64,000 nucleotides of DNA from positions 434,001-498,000 of the forward strand of contig KB906755.1 of the NCBI GenBank assembly GCA_000381605.1. Direction: 5' to 3'. Below, piece by piece: positions 1-7,961 of this stretch. Numbering within the stretch: position 1 is the first letter of the stretch; the number at the start of each line of letters is the position of its first letter. Origin of the DNA: Acidobacteriaceae bacterium KBS 89 (GTDB lineage Bacteria > Acidobacteriota > Terriglobia > Terriglobales > Acidobacteriaceae). The notes under the pieces are model-generated. The model searched no databases, had not been told where the DNA came from, and saw only the letters and a list, made by a program, of their open reading frames with translations. The position numbers and the translations under genes were made by a program.

Positions 1-671
1 ATGATGGTCTGTGTCTGCTGACTGAATTCGACCTGCCTTGCTGCCTCAATTACAAGCATGCCATTTGGGAGAACCTCAATCACCTGCCCACCGAAAATCG
101 TACTCAAGCTCGAATTCGTCGCACTCGTTCCCTGCGCATTTAATCCGGACGAAGATGTTTGATTTATCAAATTCTGAAGCGCGTTGCCAGGATGCAGAGT
201 TCCGATCAGGCCCGAGATCGCGGAGCTTGAATTGGAGGCCCGTGAATTTTTCACGGTCCCGTCAGTAGAGGCTGCGAGACTCTCGGAAACTACAACAGAT
301 ATCAAGTCATGAGGGCGCATGGCACGTACATCGGTAACCATCCGTGTAAGGCGTCCGCTGTCGATCCAAATGGCGCCTGGCATCGCCTGGATAGTGGAGT
401 TGTCTGCTCGGACCCGTTCCAAATAGGACGACAAAGACGCTGCAGCAACATTGGGTTTTGGTTCAATCAATTTATGAATGACGTTGGATTGCGCATGGAG
501 CGAAGAAGTTGCCGTGAACGTCAGACAGAATGCAACTAGTACTGCCCCGAAACACTCTTCACGTCGGTCTTCGAGAGGCTCCAATGGAGTTTCTGCAACT
601 CTAATTTGCGTTGAATGGGGCTTCGCCCACAAAGCAGAATCTAGAAGCGAATCTTTTGAGTTCCATTTCAT
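1..671 (-). CDS. flgH: Flagellar L-ring protein FlgH (3' end cut off by window edge)
   Basis: FlgH forms the outer-membrane L ring of the flagellar basal body. I translated the minus strand from the ATG at 671: the frame stays open to the edge for 223 codons. It contains the FlgH signature of a Ser/Asn-rich stretch followed by GGQVIEVLPNGMLVIEA. The ATG overlaps the flgA stop (ATGA), so translation is probably coupled, and gene order flgF-flgG-flgA-flgH is the usual one. The hydrophobic signal segment starts only near residue 43 and ends at about LHAQS. No lipobox Cys is visible although most FlgH proteins are lipoproteins. The long hydrophilic N-terminus before the signal segment may be untranslated if a downstream TTG is the real start. 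Confidence 0.9.
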   Translation of the reverse strand, partial: MKWNSKDSLLDSALWAKPHSTQIRVAETPLEPLEDRREECFGAVLVAFCLTFTATSSLHAQSNVIHKLIEPKPNVAAASLSSYLERVRADNSTIQAMPGAIWIDSGRLTRMVTDVRAMRPHDLISVVVSESLAASTDGTVKNSRASNSSSAISGLIGTLHPGNALQNLINQTSSSGLNAQGTSATNSSLSTIFGGQVIEVLPNGMLVIEAARQVEFSQQTQTI

Positions 672-1222
672 CGCGATTTAATCTCCACGTTAGACCGACC
701 CCGCACAACACCGAGGAATGCTGCCGGAGCCGATTGATCGTCCGCATTTCTCTGCAAAAGTCTGACTCGAATGGTCTCACCCAAGCCACCACTATCTTCT
801 GAAACCCCCGCCACCTCAATCCGCAGAAGGTCTTCCTGTCTCCAAAGTCGTATGATTTCGCCCGCCAGAACTAAAGGTGCTTCCCTACCGCTCGTGTGCA
901 ATGATTGCTCCGTTTGTCGGGACGTCTGGGGCGAACCATATCCTCCTATTGCTATTGCAAATGCAGGCCATTCGGGATGGCCACAACTGGCAATCATCGC
1001 CCATCTCTGTCTTAGGATTAGATCCGACTGGATCTTCACTACTCGAAAGCCGTTACTCTCTATAACCGGAGAAAACGGAGACTGTGTTTCAACGCCATCA
1101 ATCGCTGTACTTGGAGTTTCATAACAAGCCGCCCGCGCGGAACTTCCCATAGCTATCCCGTGACATGCCAGTAAAGAGATCACTCCGACACCTCTGATTT
1201 GCGACCGAAGCAAATTGCTCAT
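668..1222 (-). CDS. flgA: Flagellar P-ring assembly chaperone FlgA
   Basis: Periplasmic FlgA helps the P-ring protein FlgI assemble around the rod. The 184-residue product has an N-terminal signal-like segment (GVGVISLLACHGIAMGSSARA). It ends in the SAF/FlgA type pattern ETIRVRLLQRN...AAFLGVVRGRSNVEI, which matches the conserved FlgA C-terminus. It lies 6 nt after flgG and overlaps the start of flgH, inside the rod/ring operon. The middle of the protein is weakly conserved, so the name rests on the C-terminal motif and on position. Confidence 0.82.
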   Translation of the reverse strand: MSNLLRSQIRGVGVISLLACHGIAMGSSARAACYETPSTAIDGVETQSPFSPVIESNGFRVVKIQSDLILRQRWAMIASCGHPEWPAFAIAIGGYGSPQTSRQTEQSLHTSGREAPLVLAGEIIRLWRQEDLLRIEVAGVSEDSGGLGETIRVRLLQRNADDQSAPAAFLGVVRGRSNVEIKSR

Positions 1223-1228
1223 TGGTTC

Positions 1229-2017
1229 CTACCGGATCAGGCCGTTGATCTGTGAGTACATGTCGTCCGCCACGTGGATTACCTTGGAGTTGCTCTCATA
1301 GGCGCGTTGCGCCAAGATCATCTGCACGAACTCTGCAACGACATCGACATTCGAGTTCTCCAGATAGCCCTGTTGCAACGTTCCTATTCCACTTGCTCCG
1401 CCCGGCGCGTCAGTAATTGGATTGCCTGAGGACGCTGTCTGCTGCATCAGGTTGCCGCCGATGGAGCTCAGGCCTCCTGGATTGGGGAAGGTAGCGAGTT
1501 GTATGGTTCCTAACTGAGCGGCGTTGGTTTGCCCGGGAAGCGTTGCTGTCACGACTCCATATTGAGAGATAACCACATCGGTGGCGTTCGACGGGATCGT
1601 GATTGCGGGCAATACTGTGTCTCCATTTGTGGTCACGATTGTGCCTTGACTGTTGCGATGGAAGTTGCCGGCTCGCGTATACGCTATTGTTCCGTCCGGC
1701 ATTGATACCTGAAAGAATCCTGCGCCCTGAATCTCGATGTCATACGGATTGCCTGTGTTGTTCGGATCGCCTTGTGTCATGATGACTTCGCTCGCTGCTG
1801 TTTTGGTTCCTAGGCCGACTTGCAAACCGGCTGAGAGCGTTTGCTGTGTCTCGGCCGATCCGGGAGTAATCAGGTTTTGGTAGATCATGTCCTGGAACTG
1901 CACCTGGCGCTGACGGAATCCTGCTGTAGCCGAGTTGGCGAGGTTATTTGCGACGGTGTCGAGATTCGTCTGCTGGGCGCTCATTCCGCTTGCTGCTGTG
2001 TATAACGCTCGAATCAT
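1229..2017 (-). CDS. flgG: Flagellar distal rod protein FlgG
   Basis: FlgG builds the distal rod of the flagellar basal body. The protein has the N-terminal rod-family signature MIRALYTAASGMSAQQTNLD with NNLANSATAGFR, central strands, and the C-terminal motif SNVDVVAEFVQMILAQRAYE used for axial assembly. With the ATG at 2017 the product is 262 residues, the usual FlgG size, and an AAGGAG box sits 6 nt upstream. A longer frame to 2056 would add 13 residues before the conserved N-terminus and is unlikely. It follows flgF by about 50 nt. Confidence 0.96.
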   Translation of the reverse strand: MIRALYTAASGMSAQQTNLDTVANNLANSATAGFRQRQVQFQDMIYQNLITPGSAETQQTLSAGLQVGLGTKTAASEVIMTQGDPNNTGNPYDIEIQGAGFFQVSMPDGTIAYTRAGNFHRNSQGTIVTTNGDTVLPAITIPSNATDVVISQYGVVTATLPGQTNAAQLGTIQLATFPNPGGLSSIGGNLMQQTASSGNPITDAPGGASGIGTLQQGYLENSNVDVVAEFVQMILAQRAYESNSKVIHVADDMYSQINGLIR

Positions 2018-2066
2018 TACAAGCTCCTTTGGTGATGGAAGTGCGTCGTCTGACAATGTCGTTGCA

Positions 2067-2822
2067 TCAGACTCGTGGAAGGTCTTCGGCTGCGGTCTTG
2101 TCGAAGTCGTTGTTGAAGACGCTGAGAGCCTTTTGCATCATCTCCGCTTGTCGCTGGACAAGCACCAACTGCATCGTGCCGTGAACTGCGTCTTCGTTCG
2201 CACCTTCGACGGAGCCTTGTTCGATTGCCGCTGTTGCTGGAATTGGCTTTGCTCCGTTTGCTGAGAAGCGATTTGCTCCTTCTGCTGTTAGAGCTGAATT
2301 TTCGGGGAAGTCGAACGCCGCCACCTTACCGACCATCATGCTGCCGTCAGCGGTAGAGACCGATATACTGCCGTCTGGGGCGACGTACACGGCGCCGGTG
2401 GGGATGGTGATGGGCTTCTGGTTGGCGTCGAGGACGGGCTCGTCCTGAGCCGTCTGCAGGACTCCGGTGGGTGAGCGGGAGAAGGCTCCGTCGCGCGTGT
2501 ATCGGATGCCGTTGGTTGTCTGGATGGCGAAGAAGCCCTTGCCGTGGAGGGCGAGGTCGAGTGGGTTGCCAGTGGCCTTGATCTCACCTTGGCCCAGATC
2601 GAGGCGGTTCCCGCCGAGGACGCCGAAGCCGTTGACGGACTGGCCTACCTGAGAGGCGGTTTCGGGGTCCTGATCGATACCGCCCGCGAGGACACCGCTG
2701 AAGTAGTCGCGCTGGGCGCGAAAGCCGGCTGTTCCCGCGTTGGCCAGATTGTTGGCCGCGGTGTCGAGCGCTTGTGTGCGCGCCAGGAGACCTGTATATG
2801 CTGCGTAGATTCCGCTGTCCAT
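2067..2822 (-). CDS. flgF: Flagellar proximal rod protein FlgF
   Basis: FlgF is a proximal rod component secreted through the flagellar export gate. The 251-residue protein starts MDSGIYAAYTGLLARTQALD followed by NNLANAGTAGFRAQR, the flagellar basal-body rod signature. It ends with the coiled C-terminal segment EDAVHGTMQLVLVQRQAEM. It is the first visible gene of the minus-strand operon flgF-flgG-flgA-flgH. The 149-bp gap upstream is shared with the divergent chemotaxis genes. Confidence 0.93.
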   Translation of the reverse strand: MDSGIYAAYTGLLARTQALDTAANNLANAGTAGFRAQRDYFSGVLAGGIDQDPETASQVGQSVNGFGVLGGNRLDLGQGEIKATGNPLDLALHGKGFFAIQTTNGIRYTRDGAFSRSPTGVLQTAQDEPVLDANQKPITIPTGAVYVAPDGSISVSTADGSMMVGKVAAFDFPENSALTAEGANRFSANGAKPIPATAAIEQGSVEGANEDAVHGTMQLVLVQRQAEMMQKALSVFNNDFDKTAAEDLPRV

Positions 2823-2895
2823 GCCACCAACTTATGCAGTTAGGTGGCCGAAGTTCGTGAGGCGTGGGTTAGAAGATGCTAAGGCGCAGTCGGCC

Positions 2896-2922
2896 TCAAG
2901 GTTGGCGATGCGGTGCCGATAG
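2896..2922 (+). promoter_or_regulatory. Candidate sigma-28 (FliA) promoter for the cheY-like gene
   Basis: TCAAGGTT, an 11-nt spacer and GCCGATAG match the enteric FliA consensus TAAAGTTT-N11-GCCGATAA at 6/8 and 7/8 positions with exact spacing. It points toward the receiver gene at 2972, whose start is about 50 nt downstream. This is a motif match only. Confidence 0.6.
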
Positions 2923-2971
2923 TGGATTCAGACCAGATGCACTCTGGATGCTGAGTTTTGGGGAGGGTTAG

Positions 2972-3361
2972 TTGCGAGCTCTTATAGTTGACGATTCGGC
3001 GGTGATGAGGAAGGTGATCGAACGGGCGCTGCGACAGGCTGGTCTCGAGCTGACTGAGGTATTGCAAGCCTCGAACGGTGAGGAGGGCCTGCAGATGCTG
3101 CGTGACAATCAAGGTGCGTCCGCTCCTTTGGCACTGATATTGAGTGACATCAATATGCCGGTTATGGATGGATTACAGTTTCTGGAGACGAAGCGGCAGG
3201 AGAATCTGGCGCAGGGCGTTCCGGTCGTGATGATTACTACGGAAGGCAATGAGAGCTTTGTTCTGCGCGCGATCGCTGCCGGCGCTCAGGGATACATTTG
3301 CAAGCCGTTTACCGCGGAGCAGGTGAAGGTGCGTGTGCTGCCGTTGTTGCGGGCTGCTTAG
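2972..3361 (+). CDS. CheY-like single-domain response regulator
   Basis: A stand-alone receiver domain of 129 residues, the size of CheY. The acidic pair D7-D8, the phospho-acceptor D59 (ILSDINMPVMDG), the conserved Thr in VMITTEGN and the Lys in ICKPFTAEQ are all present. There is no output domain, so it should act by protein contact, probably at the flagellar switch or with a chemotaxis partner. The start is TTG at 2972, behind GGGGAGGG. It is divergent from the flagellar rod operon, is followed 57 nt later by a CheX-like gene, and lies behind a FliA-type promoter motif. Confidence 0.9.
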   Translation: MRALIVDDSAVMRKVIERALRQAGLELTEVLQASNGEEGLQMLRDNQGASAPLALILSDINMPVMDGLQFLETKRQENLAQGVPVVMITTEGNESFVLRAIAAGAQGYICKPFTAEQVKVRVLPLLRAA

Positions 3362-3417
3362 CCGATCAGTGTTTGCATTGCTGGGTTTCAAAAATTTAAA
3401 GCGGGAAGAGGACGAGC

Positions 3418-3870
3418 GTGACGAACGTGCAAGATGAGGCAGTGACCCGGCTCGACTCGGCCGTCTCGGAGGTATTTGAGACGATGCTGGAGCGAAGCTG
3501 CGATCCTATGGAGGGCGAGGTCGACACGGTCGAAGGGAGGATCGTGGCGAGGATCCGATTTACCGGCACGGTCGATGGCGAGTGTCTTCTTTATGCGAGC
3601 CAGGCGACGGCATCGGTGACGGCGGAGGCTTTGCTTGGAACTCCGTCTGAGCCACATGATCCGATGGTCGACGATGCGATCGGGGAACTTTGCAACATGA
3701 TCGCAGGCGGCTGGAAGAGCAAACTCGCCAATCCGGATTCGGACTGCTCGATCTCAACTCCTGCTGTGACGCGGGATGGGCTTGAGGGGTATCGGACCCA
3801 GTTCGGAACGAAGTTCAGTCGTAACTATTCCTTCCAGGGAAATGTCTTTGGGGTGGTGCTCGCCTTTTAG
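3418..3870 (+). CDS. CheX-like chemotaxis phosphatase-family protein
   Basis: 150 residues resembling the CheC/CheX/FliY fold family, whose members dephosphorylate CheY-P or modify its lifetime. The middle carries DDAIGELCNMIAGGWKSKL. It has the spaced E-x-x-N pattern that forms the CheX active site (E and N separated by two residues) followed by the conserved Gly. The start is a GTG at 3418 with an upstream GGGAAGAGGA. Position directly after a CheY-like gene fits a receiver plus phosphatase pair. The exact subfamily is an inference. Confidence 0.75.
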   Translation: MTNVQDEAVTRLDSAVSEVFETMLERSCDPMEGEVDTVEGRIVARIRFTGTVDGECLLYASQATASVTAEALLGTPSEPHDPMVDDAIGELCNMIAGGWKSKLANPDSDCSISTPAVTRDGLEGYRTQFGTKFSRNYSFQGNVFGVVLAF

Positions 3871-3987
3871 GGGCTACCCCCTTGCCCGCGCGTAACTCTT
3901 TTATATTCAGTATTTTACGATGTTAGATATCCCGCAAAATAGTCATAATAAATGGGTTACGTCCAAATTCTTGCTGCGAAACGACTT

Positions 3988-4020
3988 AGCCCCGGAGAGT
4001 ACTCCCGGGGCTGCTTGTTT
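3988..4020 (+). terminator. Terminator after the cheY/cheX-like pair
   Basis: AGCCCCGGAG, loop AGTA, CTCCCGGGGCT, followed by TGCTTGTTTT: a strong GC stem with a T-rich tail. Confidence 0.8.
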
Positions 4021-4030
4021 TCGATCTATA

Positions 4031-4117
4031 TATCAAGTATAGCGGTTTGAATGTAACTCATACGCCACGTGGATCTAGCTGAGTGGTAAGGGGTTGGACG
4101 TTTTGGGGACTTGACAT
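4031..4117. repeat. Dispersed intergenic repeat, copy A
   Basis: Shares TAACTCATACGCCA, TGGTAAGGGGTT and a TTTTGGGG-ACTTGACA block, in the same order and similar spacing, with a second copy at about 60575-60664. Both copies lie beside a hairpin. Confidence 0.65.
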
Positions 4118-4448
4118 GCGTTTTTTGGGCAGGAAATGCGGAAAAATAATTGCAGGGCGATTTTGAATGGAGTTGGAGAGGCCGTTGTTTGGCGAAGGCA
4201 CGTGTCGCCGATTGCCCGATGTGCAACAGGTTTCACGCAACAACACTTTGGATGTTAAGAACTACCGAAGCTGCAACGCACGGCACCCGCGGATGCACCG
4301 AATACACTGAGTAATCCGTAAGGGAGAGTGGCTGCAGGGCAGAATCCTGCCGCCATGCAGTTGTTGCGGAGTTGTGAGTATTCAGTCCGATCGTTGTGAT
4401 TGCAGACTGCAGGCGAGACGAAGTTCGTCAAAGAAATGAGGGACCACC

Positions 4449-4913
4449 ATGATCGATGCACCGCAGATCACTCAGACCGTTTCTCAGTTGACGGCCAATC
4501 TCCATCTCACTGTTCAGCGGGCGGAGATTAGCAATGTGATGGGTCCGGGGCTAAGCGAGGTTCGGGCTGCGATTGCGGCGCAAGGCATCGCGGCTGCGGG
4601 GCCGTGGTTCACACATCATCTGAAGATGGATCCGGATATCTTCGACTTTGAGATATGTGTCCCGATTACGACACGTTTTACTGCGACTGGACGCGTTGAG
4701 TTGGGCCGCTGGCCGCCGACGACGGTGGCGCGAACGGTGTACCACGGGGCGTACGAGGGTCTTGGTAGTGCGTGGGGCGAATTCGATCGATGGATTGCAG
4801 CAGGAGGGTACACACCGCGGCCCGATCTGGTGGAGTGCTATGTTGTGGGCCCAGAGTCGGGAGCGGATGCTTCGGGGTGGCGAACGCAACTCAATCGGCC
4901 GCTCGTTGATTGA
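4449..4913 (+). CDS. GyrI-like effector-binding domain protein
   Basis: 154 residues resembling the GyrI/AraC-type small-molecule binding domain without a DNA-binding domain. Hallmarks are FDFEICVPITTRF, the VARTVYHGAYEGLGSAWGEF segment, the aromatic and Gly-rich W...GGYTPRPDLVECYVVGPESG, and the C-terminal WRTQLNRPL. Free-standing members bind hydrophobic ligands or inhibit gyrase. Which ligand applies here cannot be told from the sequence. The ATG at 4449 follows GAGGGACCACC. It is monocistronic and converges on a secreted unknown with a terminator between them. Confidence 0.85.
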   Translation: MIDAPQITQTVSQLTANLHLTVQRAEISNVMGPGLSEVRAAIAAQGIAAAGPWFTHHLKMDPDIFDFEICVPITTRFTATGRVELGRWPPTTVARTVYHGAYEGLGSAWGEFDRWIAAGGYTPRPDLVECYVVGPESGADASGWRTQLNRPLVD

Positions 4914-4940
4914 AGTTGTGATGATGGCTGACAGGAAAGA

Positions 4941-4980
4941 AAAAGCCCGGTCTCCGCTGAGTGCGAAGGCCGGGTTTGTT
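4941..4980. terminator. Hairpin between convergent genes
   Basis: AAGCCCGG ... CCGGGTTT with A-rich and T-rich flanks, located between the stop codons of the convergent genes at 4913 and 4996; could act in both directions. Confidence 0.6.
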
Positions 4981-4995
4981 GTTTCGGAGCTTTGT

Positions 4996-5955
4996 TTATT
5001 TCACTACGGACTGGAAGAGCGGCGAGGTGAGGAGGCTGGCAAACTGACTGTCCGTGGAAGAGTACGCGACGGTGAGGGTGCCGGCGTTGGAGTCGATGGT
5101 TGTCTGATCGAGCGCGGATTTTTCGAGGGGCGAGCCTGAGGTCTTGCGCATGATAGATACACCCTTCATGAGAGTGGCTGCGGTGGCTGCCGTGAGAGTG
5201 TCGGACATGACTACGGCCATGTCGAACTTGACACCGTTCTGGAAATCCATGGTGTAGCGGCTGCTCTTCATGCGGTTCTTTACGGTGTCGTAGTCAGCGA
5301 GCTGCGCGGCATCGCCGAGAACGCCCTTCATCATGGTCTGAGTGCCTTTGGCGTCGAGAAGGCTCCAGACTGCCTTGGAGTCGACTATGCCCATCTCGTT
5401 GACCATGTCACTGTTGGAGAGGAAGTCAGGAATCATGCCGTCGCGGGCGTCCATCGCGTCCTTCACCGATTCCCTGTCGCCGAAGACCATGGTGGTCTGA
5501 TTGAGGAAGACGACGCTCATTCCGTTAGAGCCCATGGGATAGACGTTGTTGTTGCGGAGCACGTAGGGCTTGGTCTTGTTCTTGGTGAAGTTGGCGAGGA
5601 TCTCGCGGGTGTGGAACTGCCCCTGGGCAATGCCTACGATGCGGGTTCCCTCGCCTTTTGAATCACGGAAGGCGGCAAAAGCGAGGACGTCAGCGTCCTG
5701 ATCGACCTTGAGGCCGGAGCTTTTGAGGGCGGTCTCGAGGCGCTTGAGTTCGGGGGGAAGGACACGGTCTTTGAGTTCCATCGCCGCGGGTGAGTTCTGC
5801 ATGGCGTGATAGTCGACGACGATGAGCTGCTGAATGTCTTTGGGGATGGCAGACTTGGCGTCGCTGGAGAGCTGTGCTGCGGATGCGAATGTGGGGGCCA
5901 TGATGGTCGCGATGGCGACGGCCGCAGTGAAGATGTTCTGCTTGATCGATGTCAT
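4996..5955 (-). CDS. Secreted protein of unknown function
   Basis: 319 residues from the ATG at 5955, chosen because AAGGAGT precedes it and because it opens a clean signal peptide (MTSIKQNIFTAAVAIATIM...SAA). The frame extends further upstream, but that part is low-complexity and unlikely to be translated. The mature part has alternating helices and strands with no catalytic motif I recognise: a DIQQLIVVDYHAMQNSPAAM segment near the N-terminus and LLTSPLFQSVV at the end. Probably periplasmic. It is monocistronic, with its stop facing the GyrI-like gene. Confidence 0.8.
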   Translation of the reverse strand: MTSIKQNIFTAAVAIATIMAPTFASAAQLSSDAKSAIPKDIQQLIVVDYHAMQNSPAAMELKDRVLPPELKRLETALKSSGLKVDQDADVLAFAAFRDSKGEGTRIVGIAQGQFHTREILANFTKNKTKPYVLRNNNVYPMGSNGMSVVFLNQTTMVFGDRESVKDAMDARDGMIPDFLSNSDMVNEMGIVDSKAVWSLLDAKGTQTMMKGVLGDAAQLADYDTVKNRMKSSRYTMDFQNGVKFDMAVVMSDTLTAATAATLMKGVSIMRKTSGSPLEKSALDQTTIDSNAGTLTVAYSSTDSQFASLLTSPLFQSVVK

Positions 5956-6173
5956 AGTTCTCGTTACTCCTTGAGCTACTACCAGTGTAGCGTCAGTAGT
6001 TGTATTGTTTCGTGAATACGCCCAAGTAACAAGACTGTACGGGGCTTGATTTGTTAGCAAGTTTGCTACTTTCGTGTTAGTTCGCGGTGTTTGGAGTGAG
6101 GGTTGCAGATGGTGGGTTGTGGTGGGCACCAGGCCGTTATTTCTTGCCAATACTTTTCATCGAGTGTTGGCAG

Positions 6174-7088
6174 CTACGGCCATGCGATGGGAGAGTGGAG
6201 TTTCCGTTCGAGCACCTTGGCGTCGGGATCGAAGCCGGTTATTTGACGGACCCATTCGGCGTGGGGCTCGTATGCAGCCTCGGGGATCAATCCGATGAGC
6301 TCTGCGTCGTCGATGAGGACACCGTGTCGTTGCGCGAGGTGTTGGATGGTGGTGTGGACGTGGCGCATGGGGGTGAGCTTGAAGTCGGTGACGTTCATGC
6401 TGACCTGGGCGCGGCCATTGGCGAAGACTCCAATGGCTTTGACGCCGTGAAGGCCTCCGTTGGCGGCGCGAATATCGCGGGCGATGGCTCGCGCGGCGGC
6501 GATGTCGGACCCTTTGAGGTGGACGTTGTAGGCGATGAGGAAGCTGCGGGCACCGACGGCGCTCGCTCCGGCTGTTTCGTGAAGCTCCGGGCCGCCGATA
6601 TCGGGACGGCGTGAGGCGTCGCGGCGTGAGGCGTCGCGGAGGCCTTCGAACTGGCCCTTGCGTACATCTTCTAGGAGGATGCGGTCGGGTCGGGCGGCGG
6701 CGGCGCCATAGAAGTAGACGGGAACTCCGTAGCGACGCCAGATGAGGAGGCCTGCCTGGCGGGCGAGGACGGCGCAGTCGGCGAGGGATGCCCCGCTGAC
6801 GGGGATGAAGGGGATAACGTCGGCGGCGCCGATGCGTGGATGGACGCCGCTCTGTTTGGTGAGGTCGATGAGTTCTGCGGCTTTGCCTGCGGCGCGCACG
6901 GCCGCTTCGACGATGCCGGCGGCAGTGCCGGCGATCGTGACGACGGAACGGTTGTGGGCCTTATCGAGGGACCAGTCCAGCAGACGAACACCGTCGACTT
7001 GCATCGCGGCGACGATCTGGGTGACCTTGGCTGCGTCGTTCCCTTCGGAGAAGTTCGGAACGCATTCGATGATGGCTTCTGGATTCAT
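6174..7088 (-). CDS. ftcD: Glutamate formimidoyltransferase
   Basis: Transfers the formimino group of N-formimino-L-glutamate to tetrahydrofolate (EC 2.1.2.5), the last step of one histidine degradation route. The 304-residue product matches the formiminotransferase N- and C-subdomains: IECVPNFSEGND at the start, DKAHNRSVVTIAG, GVHPRIGAADVIPF and MNVTDFKLTPMRHV. No cyclodeaminase domain follows, so this is the monofunctional form. Start taken at ATG 7088; a GTG at 7109 would add 7 residues. A perfect 15-bp tandem duplication (6609-6638) doubles DASRR in a loop. No other hut gene is nearby. Confidence 0.93.
   Translation of the reverse strand: MNPEAIIECVPNFSEGNDAAKVTQIVAAMQVDGVRLLDWSLDKAHNRSVVTIAGTAAGIVEAAVRAAGKAAELIDLTKQSGVHPRIGAADVIPFIPVSGASLADCAVLARQAGLLIWRRYGVPVYFYGAAAARPDRILLEDVRKGQFEGLRDASRRDASRRPDIGGPELHETAGASAVGARSFLIAYNVHLKGSDIAAARAIARDIRAANGGLHGVKAIGVFANGRAQVSMNVTDFKLTPMRHVHTTIQHLAQRHGVLIDDAELIGLIPEAAYEPHAEWVRQITGFDPDAKVLERKLHSPIAWP
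6609..6638. repeat. 15-bp tandem duplication inside ftcD
   Basis: Two perfect adjacent copies of GCGTGAGGCGTCGCG. In frame they double the residues DASRR in the ftcD product. Confidence 0.95.
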
Positions 7089-7128
7089 AAGAGCACGGAC
7101 GGGGCCCACGGATTAGTTTACGAGCGTT

Positions 7129-7884
7129 TCACTTCCACCACGTGTAACCGATGGAGAATTGAACGCTGGCGTTGACGCCGGGATTGCGGTCTCCCAAAGA
7201 GGCGCTGGAGATGTGGACACCGTTGGCGCTGAAGTCGATGGAACGGCGGGGCCGCAGGAAGTAGTGGACGCCGATACCGCCTTGCGGCGTGAAATTGAAG
7301 ACGCTGGCGTCGGCGTTGGGGCCGTCGTTTTGTGAGTTGTAGGGTGGGCCGCCAAACGCGGGGTATTTGTGGTTGGTCCAGACCAGACCACCGGCGGCCT
7401 GGCCCCAGAAGGAGAAGCGGCGTGTGCCGACGAAGTTCCAACGGAGAATGATGGGAGTGACGGAGACTCCGGTGAAGGTTCCGCCTACGGTGTAGAACGG
7501 CGTGCAGACTGGCGGGGTGCCGGGTGAGTTGGTGCAGAAGGGACGTTGGAACTTTGGCGTGTAGGACTGCCAGAAGGGGAAGACCTCGACGGCGTACTCG
7601 AAGTTGCCGTGCAGAGGGCCGGGGCCGACGTTGGGGGTGAGGACTTTGCCGGCGTGCACACCTGCCATGAGGAATTTGAAGTCGTCACGGTTCTGAGTGA
7701 CGCCGAAGCCACCCTGAACGATGGCGCCGATCTCGAGGGGCTGGTGGCTGGAGAGATCTTGATGGAATGGGTTGGTGTCGCCGGTGGGGGCGGCTTGCGC
7801 GGAGGCGAATCGAGTGGCGGCGAGCAGGAGGGCCACGACCCAGATGACGGTCGTTGCGGCGATGCGTTGCTTGCTATTGGGCAA
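7129..7884 (-). CDS. PagL-like outer-membrane beta-barrel (lipid A deacylase family)
   Basis: 251 residues with a signal peptide (cleavage near ASAQA, residue 30) and alternating amphipathic strands typical of an eight-stranded barrel. The C-terminus HISSASLGDRNPGVN...FSIGYTWWK resembles the acyloxyacyl hydrolase/PagL pattern H-x-S-x-A...N-P-G. In PagL the His and Ser are catalytic and remove the 3-O-acyl chain of lipid A. The third catalytic acid is not obvious here, so activity is uncertain. It ends in aromatic residues, as barrel proteins do. It starts 34 nt downstream of a yebC terminator, so it probably has its own promoter. Confidence 0.7.
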   Translation of the reverse strand: MPNSKQRIAATTVIWVVALLLAATRFASAQAAPTGDTNPFHQDLSSHQPLEIGAIVQGGFGVTQNRDDFKFLMAGVHAGKVLTPNVGPGPLHGNFEYAVEVFPFWQSYTPKFQRPFCTNSPGTPPVCTPFYTVGGTFTGVSVTPIILRWNFVGTRRFSFWGQAAGGLVWTNHKYPAFGGPPYNSQNDGPNADASVFNFTPQGGIGVHYFLRPRRSIDFSANGVHISSASLGDRNPGVNASVQFSIGYTWWK

Positions 7885-7917
7885 TCGAAGGCTCCGGTTG
7901 TTGGGGTGACAGAAGAA

Positions 7918-7945
7918 GGCCGCCGGTGAACGGCGGCCGTTTTGG
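7918..7945 (-). terminator. Terminator of yebC
   Basis: Perfect stem GGCCGCCG / CGGCGGCC with a 5-nt loop, followed on the minus strand by TTCTTCT, 24 nt after the yebC stop. Confidence 0.8.
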
Positions 7946-7961
7946 ATTGGCGACCGGTTGG

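Larger units (their letters stand above)
3871..4448. other. Intergenic region with terminator and dispersed repeat
   Basis: No gene seen. It holds a terminator hairpin (3988-4012), one copy of a dispersed repeat (about 4031-4117, see finding) and then a leader of about 330 nt before the GyrI-like gene with no recognisable motif. Confidence 0.6.
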
